A stretch of DNA of 64,000 nucleotides from Streptosporangium pseudovulgare (GTDB lineage Bacteria > Actinomycetota > Actinomycetes > Streptosporangiales > Streptosporangiaceae), in assembly GCF_014648055.1 (NCBI RefSeq), contig NZ_BMQJ01000013.1:1-64000 (forward strand), written 5' to 3'. The translations under genes and the position numbers were made by a program. The notes below the pieces were generated by a model. That model had not been told where the DNA came from and searched no databases. It worked only from the letters and a program-made list of their open reading frames with translations. Of this stretch, positions 27,743 to 36,395 are shown piece after piece. The number at the start of each line of letters is the position of its first letter. The stretch's first letter is position 1.

Positions 27743-29104
27743 TCAGAGGCGTTCGGGCACCTGGTTGCCCGCCGCGCGGATCGCCCGGGGCAGGTTCACC
27801 GCGGCGAGCAGAACGAAACCCACCACGAAGAAAATGACCAGCGAGACGATGCCGAGCCGGTAGCTGTCGGTGAGCTGCAGCGCCAGGCCCAGGGTGAACG
27901 ACCCGAGGAACGTCGAGCCCTTGTCGCTGATCTCGTACAGGCTGTAGTACTCCGCCTCCTTGCCCGCCGGGATCACGTGCGAGAACAGCGACCGCGACAG
28001 GGCCTGCGTACCGCCCATCACGATCGCGATGGCGAAGCCGAGCGCGAAGAACGGCAGGGCCGCCCCCTTGGGCAGGAAGTAGGCCACGGCCACCACGCCG
28101 GTCCAGGCGACCAGCGCGCCCAGCACGACGCGCTTGGCGCCGTAGGAGGCGGCCAGCCGGCCGAGCAGCAGCGCGCCGCCGAAGGCGACGAACTGCACCA
28201 TCAGGATCGCCCCGATCCGCACGGTCTGGCTCAGCCCGAGCTCCTTGTCGGCGTAGGTGGCCGAGAAGGAGATGACGGTCTGCACGCCGTCGTTGTAGAT
28301 CAGATAGGCCACCAGGAACGCCAGCGACAGCGGGTAGCGGCGCAGCTCCACGATCGTGCGGCCGAGCTGGCGGAAGGTGCCGGTGACGGCCCGGCCCACG
28401 CTCTCGGAGCCCCGGGCGAGCGCGCGCCGGTTGCGCAGCCGCAGCATCGGGATGACCGTGAACCCGCCCCACCACAGGCCCGCCGACGCCAGCGCCAGCC
28501 GTACGGCGTCGCCCTCCGCCACGTGGAAGGCGTCGTGGTAGAGGAACAGGCCCAGATGGACGGCGAGCAGCAGGCCGCCGCCGAGGTAGCCGAAACCCCA
28601 GCCCATGGCCGAGACCCGGTCGCGCTCGTCCGGCGCGGCGATCTCCGGCAGGAACGAGTTGTAGACGACGAACGCCGCCGAGAACGAGACGCTGGCCATC
28701 ACGAACAGCGCGCCGCCCAGCAGGTAGCGGTCGCCGGACAGGAACCAGAAGCAGACGGTGGCCCCGGCGCCGAGATAGGCGAACAGGCCCATGATCTCCC
28801 GCTTGCGGCCCGTGTGGTCGGCGAGGGCCCCGGCGACGGGCATCAGGAAGATCTGCAGAATGGCCGAGAAACCCACCACGAAGGAGTAGTAGGCGCTGGG
28901 CCGCACGTCGAACCAGAGCACGTCCACGTACGGCCGGCCTGCGGCGGCGGTCTCGGCGATCGTCGTCAGGTACGGGCCCAGGAAGACGGTCAGGACCGTG
29001 GTGGGGAAGGCGGAGTTCGCCCAGTCATAGAAGTACCAGCCGCGTTGCTCGCGCAGGCGGTTCGGGGACGGGGAAAGGTCCTCGGTGACCTTTTCGGCGG
29101 TCAT
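27743..29104 (-). CDS. MFS transporter, UMF1 (Atg22-like) family
   Basis: 453 aa with about 12 membrane helices. WYFYDWANSAFPTTVLTVFLGPYL at the N-terminus and MPVAGALADHTGRKREIMG (MFS loop 2-3), FLPEIAAPDERDRVSAMGWGFGYLGGGL and GTQALSRSLFSHVIPAGKEAEYYSLYE are hallmarks of the UMF1 family, related to yeast vacuolar amino acid exporter Atg22. Substrate unknown in bacteria. ATG at 29104. It is 130 bp downstream of the GDPD gene on the same strand. Confidence 0.92.
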   Translation of the reverse strand: MTAEKVTEDLSPSPNRLREQRGWYFYDWANSAFPTTVLTVFLGPYLTTIAETAAAGRPYVDVLWFDVRPSAYYSFVVGFSAILQIFLMPVAGALADHTGRKREIMGLFAYLGAGATVCFWFLSGDRYLLGGALFVMASVSFSAAFVVYNSFLPEIAAPDERDRVSAMGWGFGYLGGGLLLAVHLGLFLYHDAFHVAEGDAVRLALASAGLWWGGFTVIPMLRLRNRRALARGSESVGRAVTGTFRQLGRTIVELRRYPLSLAFLVAYLIYNDGVQTVISFSATYADKELGLSQTVRIGAILMVQFVAFGGALLLGRLAASYGAKRVVLGALVAWTGVVAVAYFLPKGAALPFFALGFAIAIVMGGTQALSRSLFSHVIPAGKEAEYYSLYEISDKGSTFLGSFTLGLALQLTDSYRLGIVSLVIFFVVGFVLLAAVNLPRAIRAAGNQVPERL

Positions 29105-29234
29105 GACGGTCCTCGGTTCACTGGGGGGAGGCTGGAACTGGAAGATCGGGAAGGCCGTGGAGGCCGGGCCGTTCAGACGGGTGGCCGGGACTTTCGGGTG
29201 GGCGGCGGGCCGTTCGGACGGGTGGCCGGGGTGT

Positions 29235-30032
29235 TCAGACGGGCAGGCCCGCCGGGTACCACTGGCCGCGTTCCTCCAGCACCCGGCGCAGGCCGGAGAT
29301 GTTGTCGGTCATCACGCCGTCCACGCCGAGATCGAGCAGGCGGTCCATCACGCCGGTGTCGTTGATGGTCCACACGTGGATCTGCATGCCCAGGGCGTGC
29401 GCGGTGCGGATCAGGGCGGGCGTGGTGACCCGCAGGCCGCGGAAGCCCAGCGGGACCTGGGCGCACGGCACCCCGGCGCGGGCCAGGCGGGCCAGCAGCC
29501 GGCCGTAGCGGGTGGTGGAGGAGGCGGCGCGCAGCGACATCACGCCGAGCGGGCCGAGCGAGGAGCACACGTCGCGGCCGATCGCGGCGCGGGCCCGGGC
29601 CAGCCGCTCCTCCGAGAAGGAGGTGACGCAGACCCGGTCGTAGGCGTTGGTCCGCCTGATCACCCGGGCCAGCGGCCCGATGGACGAGGTCTCCTTGACG
29701 TCGATGTTGAACCGCGCCCCGGGCCAGGAGCCCAGCAGGTCCTCAAGCAGCGGGATCTCCTCGGCCCCGCCGATCCGCGCCTGCCGGACCACCCGGTAGG
29801 GCAGATCGGAGATCCGGCCGCGCCGGTCGGTCACCCGGTCGAGGGTGTGGTCGTGGAAGGCCAGCAGCACCCCGTCGGCGGTCGCGTGGGCGTCGGTCTC
29901 CAGGTAGGTGTAGCCGAGCTCCACGGCGCGGGCGAACGCGGCGTGGCTGTTCTCCCGGCCCTCGGCCGCCCCGCCCCGGTGGGCGAAGGCGAGCGGGCCG
30001 GGATGGTCGAGGAAGGCGTAACGGCGCTGCAC
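29235..30032 (-). CDS. Glycerophosphodiester phosphodiesterase family protein
   Basis: 265 aa. AHRGGAAEGRENSHAAFARAVELGYTYLETDAHATADGVLLAFHDHTLDRVTD contains the catalytic HRG, EN, ExD and HD residues of GDPD TIM-barrel enzymes, which split glycerophosphodiesters to glycerol-3-phosphate and alcohol. NIDVKE and IHVWTINDTGVMDRLLDLGVDGVMTDN complete the barrel. No signal peptide, so cytoplasmic. The 130-bp gap to the next gene holds short GACGGGTGGCCGGG repeats. Confidence 0.93.
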   Translation of the reverse strand: MQRRYAFLDHPGPLAFAHRGGAAEGRENSHAAFARAVELGYTYLETDAHATADGVLLAFHDHTLDRVTDRRGRISDLPYRVVRQARIGGAEEIPLLEDLLGSWPGARFNIDVKETSSIGPLARVIRRTNAYDRVCVTSFSEERLARARAAIGRDVCSSLGPLGVMSLRAASSTTRYGRLLARLARAGVPCAQVPLGFRGLRVTTPALIRTAHALGMQIHVWTINDTGVMDRLLDLGVDGVMTDNISGLRRVLEERGQWYPAGLPV

Positions 30033-30074
30033 GTGCAGGAGTATGCCGCCTGAGGGCGGGGCGCGTCACCGGGG

Positions 30075-30235
30075 CGGGCGGTGAACGTTCGCGGTGACCC
30101 CGGTGAAGAACGGCGGGCGGTGAACGTTCGCGGTGACCCCGGTGCGAACGGCGGGCGCCCGCGGCCGCGTGCCCGCGGCGCCGGACGCCGCGGGAGCCGG
30201 ACGCCGCAGGAGCCGGACGCCGCGGGAGCCGGCTT
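30075..30235. repeat. Tandem repeats between GDPD and SpoU genes
   Basis: Two identical 31-bp copies beginning CGGGCGGTGAACGTTCGC (30075-30105 and 30114-30144, 39-bp period), followed by three near-identical copies of an 18-bp unit GAGCCGGACGCCGCGG. The inverted AACGTT core lies in each large unit. No coding signal. Confidence 0.75.
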
Positions 30236-30285
30236 CCTCCGCCAGGGGACCGCGGTTCCCTGGCGCGCCGCGCCGGGAGCGGGCC

Positions 30286-30846
30286 TCAGCTCCCGGCGGG
30301 CAGGCCCTTCGCGGCCCACTCCTGGCGGCGGGCCTCGGCCACCGCGATCGCGGTGGCCACCCCCACGTTGAACGAGCCCACCCGGCCGACCTGCGGGATG
30401 TAGCAGACGCCGTCGGCGGCCTCCAGCAGCGCCGGGGAGCAGCCGTGGTCCTCGCTGCCCACCACCAGGCACACGTCGCCGTCGAGCTTCGCCTCGTGCA
30501 GCGGCACCGCGTCCCCGGTCAGTTCGACCGCGATCACGGTGAAGCCGTCGTCCTTCGCGGTCCGCACGGCCGAAAGGACGGGGACCGGCTCGTCCCACGC
30601 CACCAGGCGGTCGGTGCCCAGCGCGGTCTTCTGCGCCTTGGGGTTGGTCGGGGGAGTGGCGTTGCCCGCCAGCCAGACGTGCTCCACCCCGAAGGCCGCG
30701 GCCGTACGGAAGATCGAGCCGATGTTGAACGGGCCGGTCACCGACTCCACGATCAGGGCGAGCCTCCCCTCGGTGTGCCTGCGCCAGGTGCGGTTGAGCC
30801 GCTTGACGTCCGTCTGCCGCAGCTGCCTGCGCGGGTTCGCGGTCAT
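30286..30846 (-). CDS. TrmH/SpoU-family RNA 2-prime-O-methyltransferase
   Basis: 186 aa. The three SpoU motifs are present: GPFNIGSIFRTAAAFG (motif 1), CLVVGSEDHGCSP (motif 2) and CYIPQVGRVGSFNVGVATAIAVAEA (motif 3, SAM-binding knot). The short length without an N-terminal L30e-like domain matches TrmH or TrmL. Which tRNA or rRNA position is modified cannot be said. ATG at 30846. Confidence 0.93.
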   Translation of the reverse strand: MTANPRRQLRQTDVKRLNRTWRRHTEGRLALIVESVTGPFNIGSIFRTAAAFGVEHVWLAGNATPPTNPKAQKTALGTDRLVAWDEPVPVLSAVRTAKDDGFTVIAVELTGDAVPLHEAKLDGDVCLVVGSEDHGCSPALLEAADGVCYIPQVGRVGSFNVGVATAIAVAEARRQEWAAKGLPAGS

Positions 30847-30967
30847 CGTTCGTTCACCGTTCCTCGTTCGTCGTGGTTCACCCGGGCGCGCCGCGGCTCG
30901 CCGGGGTCGTTCGTCACCGGGCCGTACGGCCGGCGCCCGGGGGAGGCAGGGCCCCGCCGGGGCGGTC

Positions 30968-31579
30968 TCAGCCGTTCCGGTCCGCGGGGCGGGCCCCGAC
31001 CCTGAGGACCCGGTAGGAGGAGCGGGAGGCCGCGCGGGTGGCGGGCCAGCCCTGCTCGTTCAGCCAGCGCTGCAGAGAGTCGGACCCCAGGTGCTTCTGG
31101 ACCACGAGGTGGGCGACGCCGTCGGGGGTGAGCCGCGACAGCCAGCGGGTCAGCATCTCGTGCATCGCGGCCTTGCCGATGCGGATGGCGGGGTTGGACC
31201 AGATGGCCCGGAACCGCACCTCCGGCGGGACCTCGTCGACATGCACTGACCTCACTTTGTCAAGGCCCGCGCTCTGCGCGTTCCTGGCGCACAGGTCGAC
31301 GGACCTGCGGTTGACGTCGACGGCCCAGACGGTCGCGGCGGGCGCGCGGGAGGCCATGGTCAGGGCGATCGGGCCGTAGCCGCAGCCGAGATCCAGCAGG
31401 TCGCCCTCGGCCGGGGGAGGCGGCACGGTCTCCAGCAGGATCCGGGTGCCCTGGTCGACCCGTTCGGGGGAGAAGACCCCGCTGTCGGTCTCCAGCCTCA
31501 GGTGAAGGTCGGGGAGCACGAGCGTGACCGAGCCGGGACGGCTGGCGGTCTCGGGACGCTCCTCGAAGTAATGTGCCAC
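30968..31579 (-). CDS. RsmC-like class I methyltransferase (MTS domain)
   Basis: About 203 aa. VTLVLPDLHLRLETDSGVFSPERVDQGTRILLE precedes the SAM motif DLLDLGCGYGPIAL, then WAVDVNRRSVDLCARNA and the catalytic-type WSNPAIRIGK (variant of NPPFH). Matches rRNA small-subunit guanine-N2 methyltransferases (RsmC/D-like). Start chosen as GTG 31579 (VAHYFEERPE), the family N-terminus. TAACGT eight bases upstream looks like a -10 box, so the transcript may be leaderless. TTG at 31597 is an alternative. Confidence 0.85.
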   Translation of the reverse strand: MAHYFEERPETASRPGSVTLVLPDLHLRLETDSGVFSPERVDQGTRILLETVPPPPAEGDLLDLGCGYGPIALTMASRAPAATVWAVDVNRRSVDLCARNAQSAGLDKVRSVHVDEVPPEVRFRAIWSNPAIRIGKAAMHEMLTRWLSRLTPDGVAHLVVQKHLGSDSLQRWLNEQGWPATRAASRSSYRVLRVGARPADRNG

Positions 31580-31695
31580 GTCGTAGAACGTTACCAACGC
31601 CCGGGACCGCGCCGGGGCGGCCGCGTCCCCGGGGCCCGCCGGCCGGCCGCCCGGCGCCCGGGGCGGGGACCGGCCACGGCCGGGAGGCGGCCGGG

Positions 31696-32643
31696 TCAGG
31701 GCAGCCGCGTGCCCAGCAGCATCGAGGCCGCGGCGACCGCCATGCCGGTCAGCGCCGCCGCCACCACGAACCACTGGGTGACCTCCTGCTCGACCGTCTG
31801 GTAGCCGAGCGAGGTGCCGATCTGCTCGTAGACCTCCCGGAGCTGGCTGCCCGACTCCGCCTCGTAGGCGCGGCCGCCGGTGCCCTCCGCCAGGCTCTGC
31901 AGGGTCGCCTTGTTCACCGGGACGTTGACGTCGCGGCCGTCGATCGTGACGGTGCCGTCCTGCGTGCCGTAGGCGATCGTGGACACCGGCACCCGGGCGG
32001 TGGCCGCCGCCTCGACCGCCTCGGCCACCGTACGGCCGGAGGTGTTGTCGCCGTCGGACAGCAGCACGATCGCGGCGGGCGGCGGGTCGGTGACCGCCTG
32101 CTGGTCGAAGGAGCGGACGGCGTCGAGCGAGTTGAACACCGCCTCCCCGATCGCGGTTCCGGCCCGGGTGCCGAGGTTGCCGATGGAGGTGTTGACCGCC
32201 TGGTGGTCGGTGGTGGGGGAGACCACGACCGAGGCGGAGCGGGCGAAGGCGACCACCCCGACGTTGAACCGCTCGGGCAGGTCCCTGACGAACTTCTGCG
32301 CGGCCTGCTTGGCGGCGGTGATCCGGCTGGGTGCGACGTCACCCGCCTCCATCGACAGCGAGACGTCCAGCGCGATGATGATGGTGGCGCGGTCGCGCGG
32401 GACCCGCACCGAGTCGGCCGGCCGGGCCGCGCCCAGGACCAGCAGGGACATCATCAGCAGGAACAGCGTGGGGGCGACGTGCCGGCGCCAGCCGGGCCCG
32501 GCCGGCGCCACCAGCGCCAGCAGCGGCAGGTTGGTGAAGCGCACCGCGTGACGCCGGCGGGCGAACTGGGCGGCGACGTAGCCCGCCACGACCAGCGCCA
32601 GCGCGGCGAACAGCCACAGCCAGGCCGGGGAGAGGAAGGTCAC
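31696..32643 (-). CDS. VWA-domain membrane protein (BatA-like)
   Basis: 315 aa. Two N-terminal membrane helices (about 7-24 and 58-72) flank a short loop; the von Willebrand A domain starts at [11 protein letters not shown] (MIDAS DxSxS, 93-97), with TDHQAV and [10 protein letters not shown] carrying the further metal ligands. A last helix ([19 protein letters not shown]) is at the C-terminus. Third member of the MoxR-DUF58-VWA set; ATG overlaps the DUF58 stop by 4 nt. Such operons assist folding or metal insertion of partner proteins. Confidence 0.92.
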   Translation of the reverse strand: MTFLSPAWLWLFAALALVVAGYVAAQFARRRHAVRFTNLPLLALVAPAGPGWRRHVAPTLFLLMMSLLVLGAARPADSVRVPRDRATIIIALDVSLSMEAGDVAPSRITAAKQAAQKFVRDLPERFNVGVVAFARSASVVVSPTTDHQAVNTSIGNLGTRAGTAIGEAVFNSLDAVRSFDQQAVTDPPPAAIVLLSDGDNTSGRTVAEAVEAAATARVPVSTIAYGTQDGTVTIDGRDVNVPVNKATLQSLAEGTGGRAYEAESGSQLREVYEQIGTSLGYQTVEQEVTQWFVVAAALTGMAVAAASMLLGTRLP

Positions 32644-33566
32644 CGTGCCACTCCTGACGTCGGATGCCGGTGCGCCAGGTGCGCCGTGCGCCGCTGCCGC
32701 AGGACGAACTGGGCGATGTCGAAGATCCAGTCGCGGTCGGTCCGCAGCACCAGGTGCGCCACTCCGCAGCGGCGCAGCGTCGCGCGGGTCGCCGCGCGCT
32801 GGGCGGCGGCCGCCTCGGCGTAGGCCGCCCGCAGCCTGCCGGTGAGCCGGACCTCACGGGTGCGCCCGGTCTCGGGGTCGACGAGGCTCACCAGCCCCAC
32901 CCCGGGCAGCTCCAGCTCACGCGGGTCGATCACCTCGACGGCCAGCACCTGGTGGCGGGCGGCCAGCCGGCGCATCGGCCGCTCCCAGGGCGGCTCCACA
33001 CGCGGATCGAGGACGGGCTCGGCGCCCAGGAAGTCGGAGACGATCACCCGCAGCCCGCGGCGGCGCCGTACCGAGGCGAGCACCTCGACCGCCTCGGCGA
33101 GGTCGGGGGCGTCGGCGACGGGGCGGCCCCGGGGGGCCTCCGCCAGGGAGTGCAGCAGCCCGTAGAGGGCGGGACGGCCGCCCCTGGCGGGCATCCGGTG
33201 GATGTGCTCGTCGTGCAGGACGTAGGCGCCGAAGCGGTCGCCGATCCGCCCGGCCAGGAAGCCGATCGCGCCGATCGCGGCGACCACGAGGTCGCGTTTC
33301 TCCATGGCGGCGGTGCCGAAGTCCATGCTGGGCGACAGATCGGCCAGCGCCCAGGTCTCCAGCTCCCGGTCGGCGATCAGATCCCGCACGTGCGGGACGC
33401 CCGTGCGGGCGGTCACCGCCCAGTCCATGCGACGGATGTCGTCCTCGCCGGGGACGTAGACGCGGCTGTCACCGGACTCGCTGCCCGGACCCGGGATGAG
33501 CCCCTCGTAGGAACCGTGCAGCAGCCCGTCCAACCGGCGGACGATCGTCAACTCCAGCCTGCTCAA
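32640..33566 (-). CDS. DUF58 domain protein of the MoxR operon; 5-prime end altered by a repeat
   Basis: About 308 aa from [30 protein letters not shown], with the DUF58 core [23 protein letters not shown] and [22 protein letters not shown] (VWA-like). The start is a problem. The TTG at 33566 opens the family-typical N-terminus but has no ribosome-binding site and sits 2 bp from the first repeat core. The only in-frame ATG (33659) lies inside the repeat array and adds 31 residues rich in SPRAATRSVA-type repeat-encoded sequence. Function: partner of the MoxR ATPase. Confidence 0.85.
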   Translation of the reverse strand: MSRLELTIVRRLDGLLHGSYEGLIPGPGSESGDSRVYVPGEDDIRRMDWAVTARTGVPHVRDLIADRELETWALADLSPSMDFGTAAMEKRDLVVAAIGAIGFLAGRIGDRFGAYVLHDEHIHRMPARGGRPALYGLLHSLAEAPRGRPVADAPDLAEAVEVLASVRRRRGLRVIVSDFLGAEPVLDPRVEPPWERPMRRLAARHQVLAVEVIDPRELELPGVGLVSLVDPETGRTREVRLTGRLRAAYAEAAAAQRAATRATLRRCGVAHLVLRTDRDWIFDIAQFVLRQRRTAHLAHRHPTSGVAR

Positions 33567-33567
33567 G

Positions 33568-33880
33568 GCGACGCTGCGCGTCGCGGCTCGGGGGCTGTGC
33601 TCATTGCGACGCTGCGCGTCGCGGCTCGGGGGCTGGAGCCCGGTGTCTTCTGTGTTCATTGCGACGCTGCGCGTCGCGGCTCGGGGGCTCTTGCCCGGCG
33701 TCTTCCCTCGTCGTTCACTCGCTGCGCTCGCTCTCTCCTCAGTCCAGACACCGGCGCCCCCTCGCTGTGTTCATTGCGACGCTGCGCGTCGCGGCTCGGG
33801 GGCTGGAGCCCGGTGTCTTCCCTCGTCACTTCGTCGCTCCGCTCCTGCGTTCCTCAGTCCAGACACCGGCGCCCCCTCGC
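33568..33880. repeat. 115-bp structured repeat, array 1 (between moxR and DUF58)
   Basis: Four cores GCGACGCTGCGCGTCGC at 33568, 33606, 33661 and 33776. The last two units are full length (115 bp apart); the first two are truncated. Each full unit has hairpin H1 (GCGACG-N5-CGTCGC), the linker GGCTCGGGGGCT, and hairpin H2 with arms CCGGTGTCT and AGACACCGG about 42 nt apart (for example 33810-33818 and 33861-33869), ending GGCGCCCCCTCGC. The gap to the moxR stop (33881-33949) shows nothing else. Confidence 0.9.
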
Positions 33881-33949
33881 GGGCTTTCCCGTTCCTGGGT
33901 CCGGATGGCGGGTCCCTCACCTCGGTGGTCATGACCTTGGTTTCTCGGG

Positions 33950-34954
33950 TCATCGGGCGGGCTGGTTCCAGACGACCAGGGGCGGGGGGACGGCGGCGAG
34001 GATGCGTCTGACGACGTCGTCGGGGTCCACGCCGTCGGCGAGGGCGTCGAAGGTGAGCATCAGCCGGTGGGACATCACGTCCACGGCCACGTCGCGGATG
34101 TCGTCGGGCAGCAGGTAGTCGCGGCCCCGGAGCAGGGCCAGGCCGCGTCCGGCGGCGACCAGGCCGAGGGTGGCGCGGGGGCTGACGCCGACCTCGACGC
34201 TCTCCGCCAGGTCGGCCAGGCCGTACTCGGCGGGTGAGCGGGTGGCCATGACCAGCCGGACGACGTAGTCGGCGACGAGCTGGTGCACCGAGACCCGGTC
34301 TGCCATGGCCTGCAGCCCCGTCAGCCGCCCGGGGTCCAGCACCGCCTTGGGGGCGGGCGGGGCGACGCTCATGCGGTGCAGGATCTCCAGCTCCTCCTGG
34401 GCGCTGGGATGGGAGACGCGGATCTTGAAGAGGAACCGGTCGCGCTGGACCTCCGGGAGCTGGTAGACGCCCTCCGACTCGATGGGGTTCTGGGTGGCGA
34501 GCACGATGAAGGGCCGCGGCAGGGGATGCGTCCGGCCGGCGAGGGTGACCTGCCGCTCGGCCATGACCTCCAGCAGCGCGGACTGCACCTTGGCGGGGGC
34601 GCGGTTGATCTCGTCGGCGAGCAGGAAGTTGACGAACACCGGGCCGAGCTCGACGTCGAAGGACTCCCGTGAGGGGTGGTAGACGCGCGTCCCGACGATG
34701 TCGCTGGGCACCAGGTCCGGGGTGAACTGGATGCGCGCGAAGTCACCGCCCACCACGGTGGCCAGCGTCGAGGCGGCCAGGGTCTTGGCGACGCCCGGCA
34801 CGCCCTCCAGCAGGCAGTGCCCGCGGGCGAGGAGCGCGACCAGCAGCCGCTCCACCATGTGATCTTGACCCACGATGACCCGCCGCACCTCGGCGAGGGC
34901 CTCGCGCAGCAGTCCGGTGTCGATCTCGCGCGGCAGTTCTTCGGCGACGGTCAT
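33950..34954 (-). CDS. MoxR-family AAA ATPase
   Basis: 334 aa. Walker A GVPGVAKT (51-58), Walker B NFLLADEINRAPAKVQSALLEVM, sensor 1 LATQNPIESEGVYQLPEVQRDRFLF and the C-terminal lid are intact. First gene of the MoxR-DUF58-VWA operon, a chaperone-like complex. ATG at 34954. It is separated from the DUF58 gene by repeat array 1, which could affect co-transcription. Confidence 0.96.
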   Translation of the reverse strand: MTVAEELPREIDTGLLREALAEVRRVIVGQDHMVERLLVALLARGHCLLEGVPGVAKTLAASTLATVVGGDFARIQFTPDLVPSDIVGTRVYHPSRESFDVELGPVFVNFLLADEINRAPAKVQSALLEVMAERQVTLAGRTHPLPRPFIVLATQNPIESEGVYQLPEVQRDRFLFKIRVSHPSAQEELEILHRMSVAPPAPKAVLDPGRLTGLQAMADRVSVHQLVADYVVRLVMATRSPAEYGLADLAESVEVGVSPRATLGLVAAGRGLALLRGRDYLLPDDIRDVAVDVMSHRLMLTFDALADGVDPDDVVRRILAAVPPPLVVWNQPAR

Positions 34955-35071
34955 GGTGACATTCCACCAAATGAAAACCCGCGCCGCACGGCTGGGCGGG
35001 GGTATTTCCGTTGCTCAGAGCCTGGGCGGCTCTCAGTATTCCGGGCGTTTCTGCGCGGAAGGTCCGTCACA

Positions 35072-35332
35072 TCACCAAAGCGTGAGGGCTTGGGCTTGAG
35101 TACGGTCTCTCGCTTCCGTCTGCCGCTGCTGCGGCAGGATTGCGCCACTTGCCCGCCCCGCTTCCGCCTTGCGGCGGGGGCGGGTCGCACGGGTCTTACG
35201 GTCGGCTCTGCGAGGCTTCGATACCGCCGGGGCGGTGCCCTGGTCTCCGGCCACTCCGGTACCAGCTACCGCGGCCACCGCGCGGGCGGCCCGGTTCTTC
35301 GCCGCTCGCCGCCCGTGCAGACGCGCACACAT
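35072..35332 (-). pseudogene. Possible TnpB (IS200/IS605-type) C-terminal remnant
   Basis: In the 509-bp gap 34955-35463 one minus-strand frame reads AAKNRAARAVAAVAGTGVAG, then SKPRRADRKTRATRPRRKAEAGRA and QQRQTEARDRTQAQALTLW. From memory, this resembles the variable Arg/Lys-rich tail of actinobacterial TnpB proteins after the last RuvC motif. Only the tail is left; zinc finger and catalytic residues are gone. The downstream end (to about 34985) would be the right end/omega-RNA region. Recognition is by pattern only; the alternative is non-coding sequence. Confidence 0.4.
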
Positions 35333-35463
35333 CGATGCCAGTGCCCCGGTGATGTCCTGAGAGTGGCTGATGAATTACCCAACAGTTGTCAGTCTCCGGG
35401 GCCCGCGTACGGCTCGGCGCCGTGGCCCGCGCGGGCCGCGTGCGGCGGCGGGCGTGTGCTTTC

Positions 35464-36234
35464 ATGGCAGTCGTGGCCAGTCCGCTCCAGTACGGTGATC
35501 CGCCCCATCTCGGGCCCTTCGTCCTTCGAGCCCGCCTGTGGGCGGGGCCGGCCGGGCTCGTCTACCTCGGGCAGGCCCCCGACGGCCGGGCGGTCTCGGT
35601 CGCGGTGCTGACCCGGGGGGCGGCGCTGGACCCGGCGGCCCGTGACCGGTTCGTCGCCGCGATCCGCGAGGCCGCGTCCGGCCGTTCGGTCGTGCGGGGG
35701 TGGGTGGCCAGGGCCACCAGGGGCAGGACCGCGCTCGCCGCCGACGCGCCGCCGGTGCTCGGGATGAACGGCGGGAGCGCACCGTGGGTGGCCACGCCGT
35801 ACGAGCCGTCCCGGGCGGGCGCCGAGCGGTTCCTGGAGCCGGTGCTGGTGCGCGGCATGCTGATCGGCGAGCGGCACGGCCCGGACTTCGCGCCCTACTG
35901 GGTGAGCGACCGCGTGCCCGCGCTCCCCGGCCCGCCGAAGCCCGCCCCGCCGCCCACCGAGCCCCGCCGGTCGGTGGTCGTGGCCGGGGTGGTGCTGACC
36001 GTCCTGCTGGTGATGACGGCGGTGATGGCTTGGCTGCTGCTGCGGGCCGAGGGCGAGGCGCAGACGCCGCGCAGGCCGCTGCCGGCGACGGTGTTCGTGC
36101 CGACCCCGCCGCCGGTCCCGGGCACCCCGGACCCCAACCGGCCCACCGTGTCGCCGTCGCCGTCCCCCTCGCAGAGCGGTACGGGGACCCCGGGCCCGCG
36201 GGAGGGCGACGAGGACGACGGCGCCCCCATCTGA
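35464..36234 (+). CDS. Serine/threonine-kinase N-lobe-like membrane protein, no catalytic lobe
   Basis: 256 aa. Residues 7-114 follow the N-lobe of actinobacterial Ser/Thr kinases: SPLQYGDPPHLGPFVLRARLWAGPAGLVYLG (Gly loop at about 25-36), DGRAVSVAVLTRGAALDPAARDRF (where VAVK should be, the Lys is replaced) and APWVATPYEPS (hinge). The HRD, DFG and whole C-lobe are missing. A membrane helix (171-193) and a Pro/Thr/Ser-rich outer tail ending DEDDGAPI follow. It cannot be an active kinase; a sensor or scaffold role is possible. ATG at 35464; GTG at 35473 is an alternative. Confidence 0.75.
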   Translation: MAVVASPLQYGDPPHLGPFVLRARLWAGPAGLVYLGQAPDGRAVSVAVLTRGAALDPAARDRFVAAIREAASGRSVVRGWVARATRGRTALAADAPPVLGMNGGSAPWVATPYEPSRAGAERFLEPVLVRGMLIGERHGPDFAPYWVSDRVPALPGPPKPAPPPTEPRRSVVVAGVVLTVLLVMTAVMAWLLLRAEGEAQTPRRPLPATVFVPTPPPVPGTPDPNRPTVSPSPSPSQSGTGTPGPREGDEDDGAPI

Positions 36235-36395
36235 CCGGTCCCGGCCGGGTTCGAGCCGCATCGCCATGATGATCGCCTGGAAGGGCCTGGCCTGCGGCGA
36301 CCGCGAGGCCGCCGCCGTCCTGGTGGCGCTGGTCCACGTCTTCCTCGCCTGGCGCCGCGGGTTCGCCCCCGCTGCCCGGCGAAGGACACGGTACG

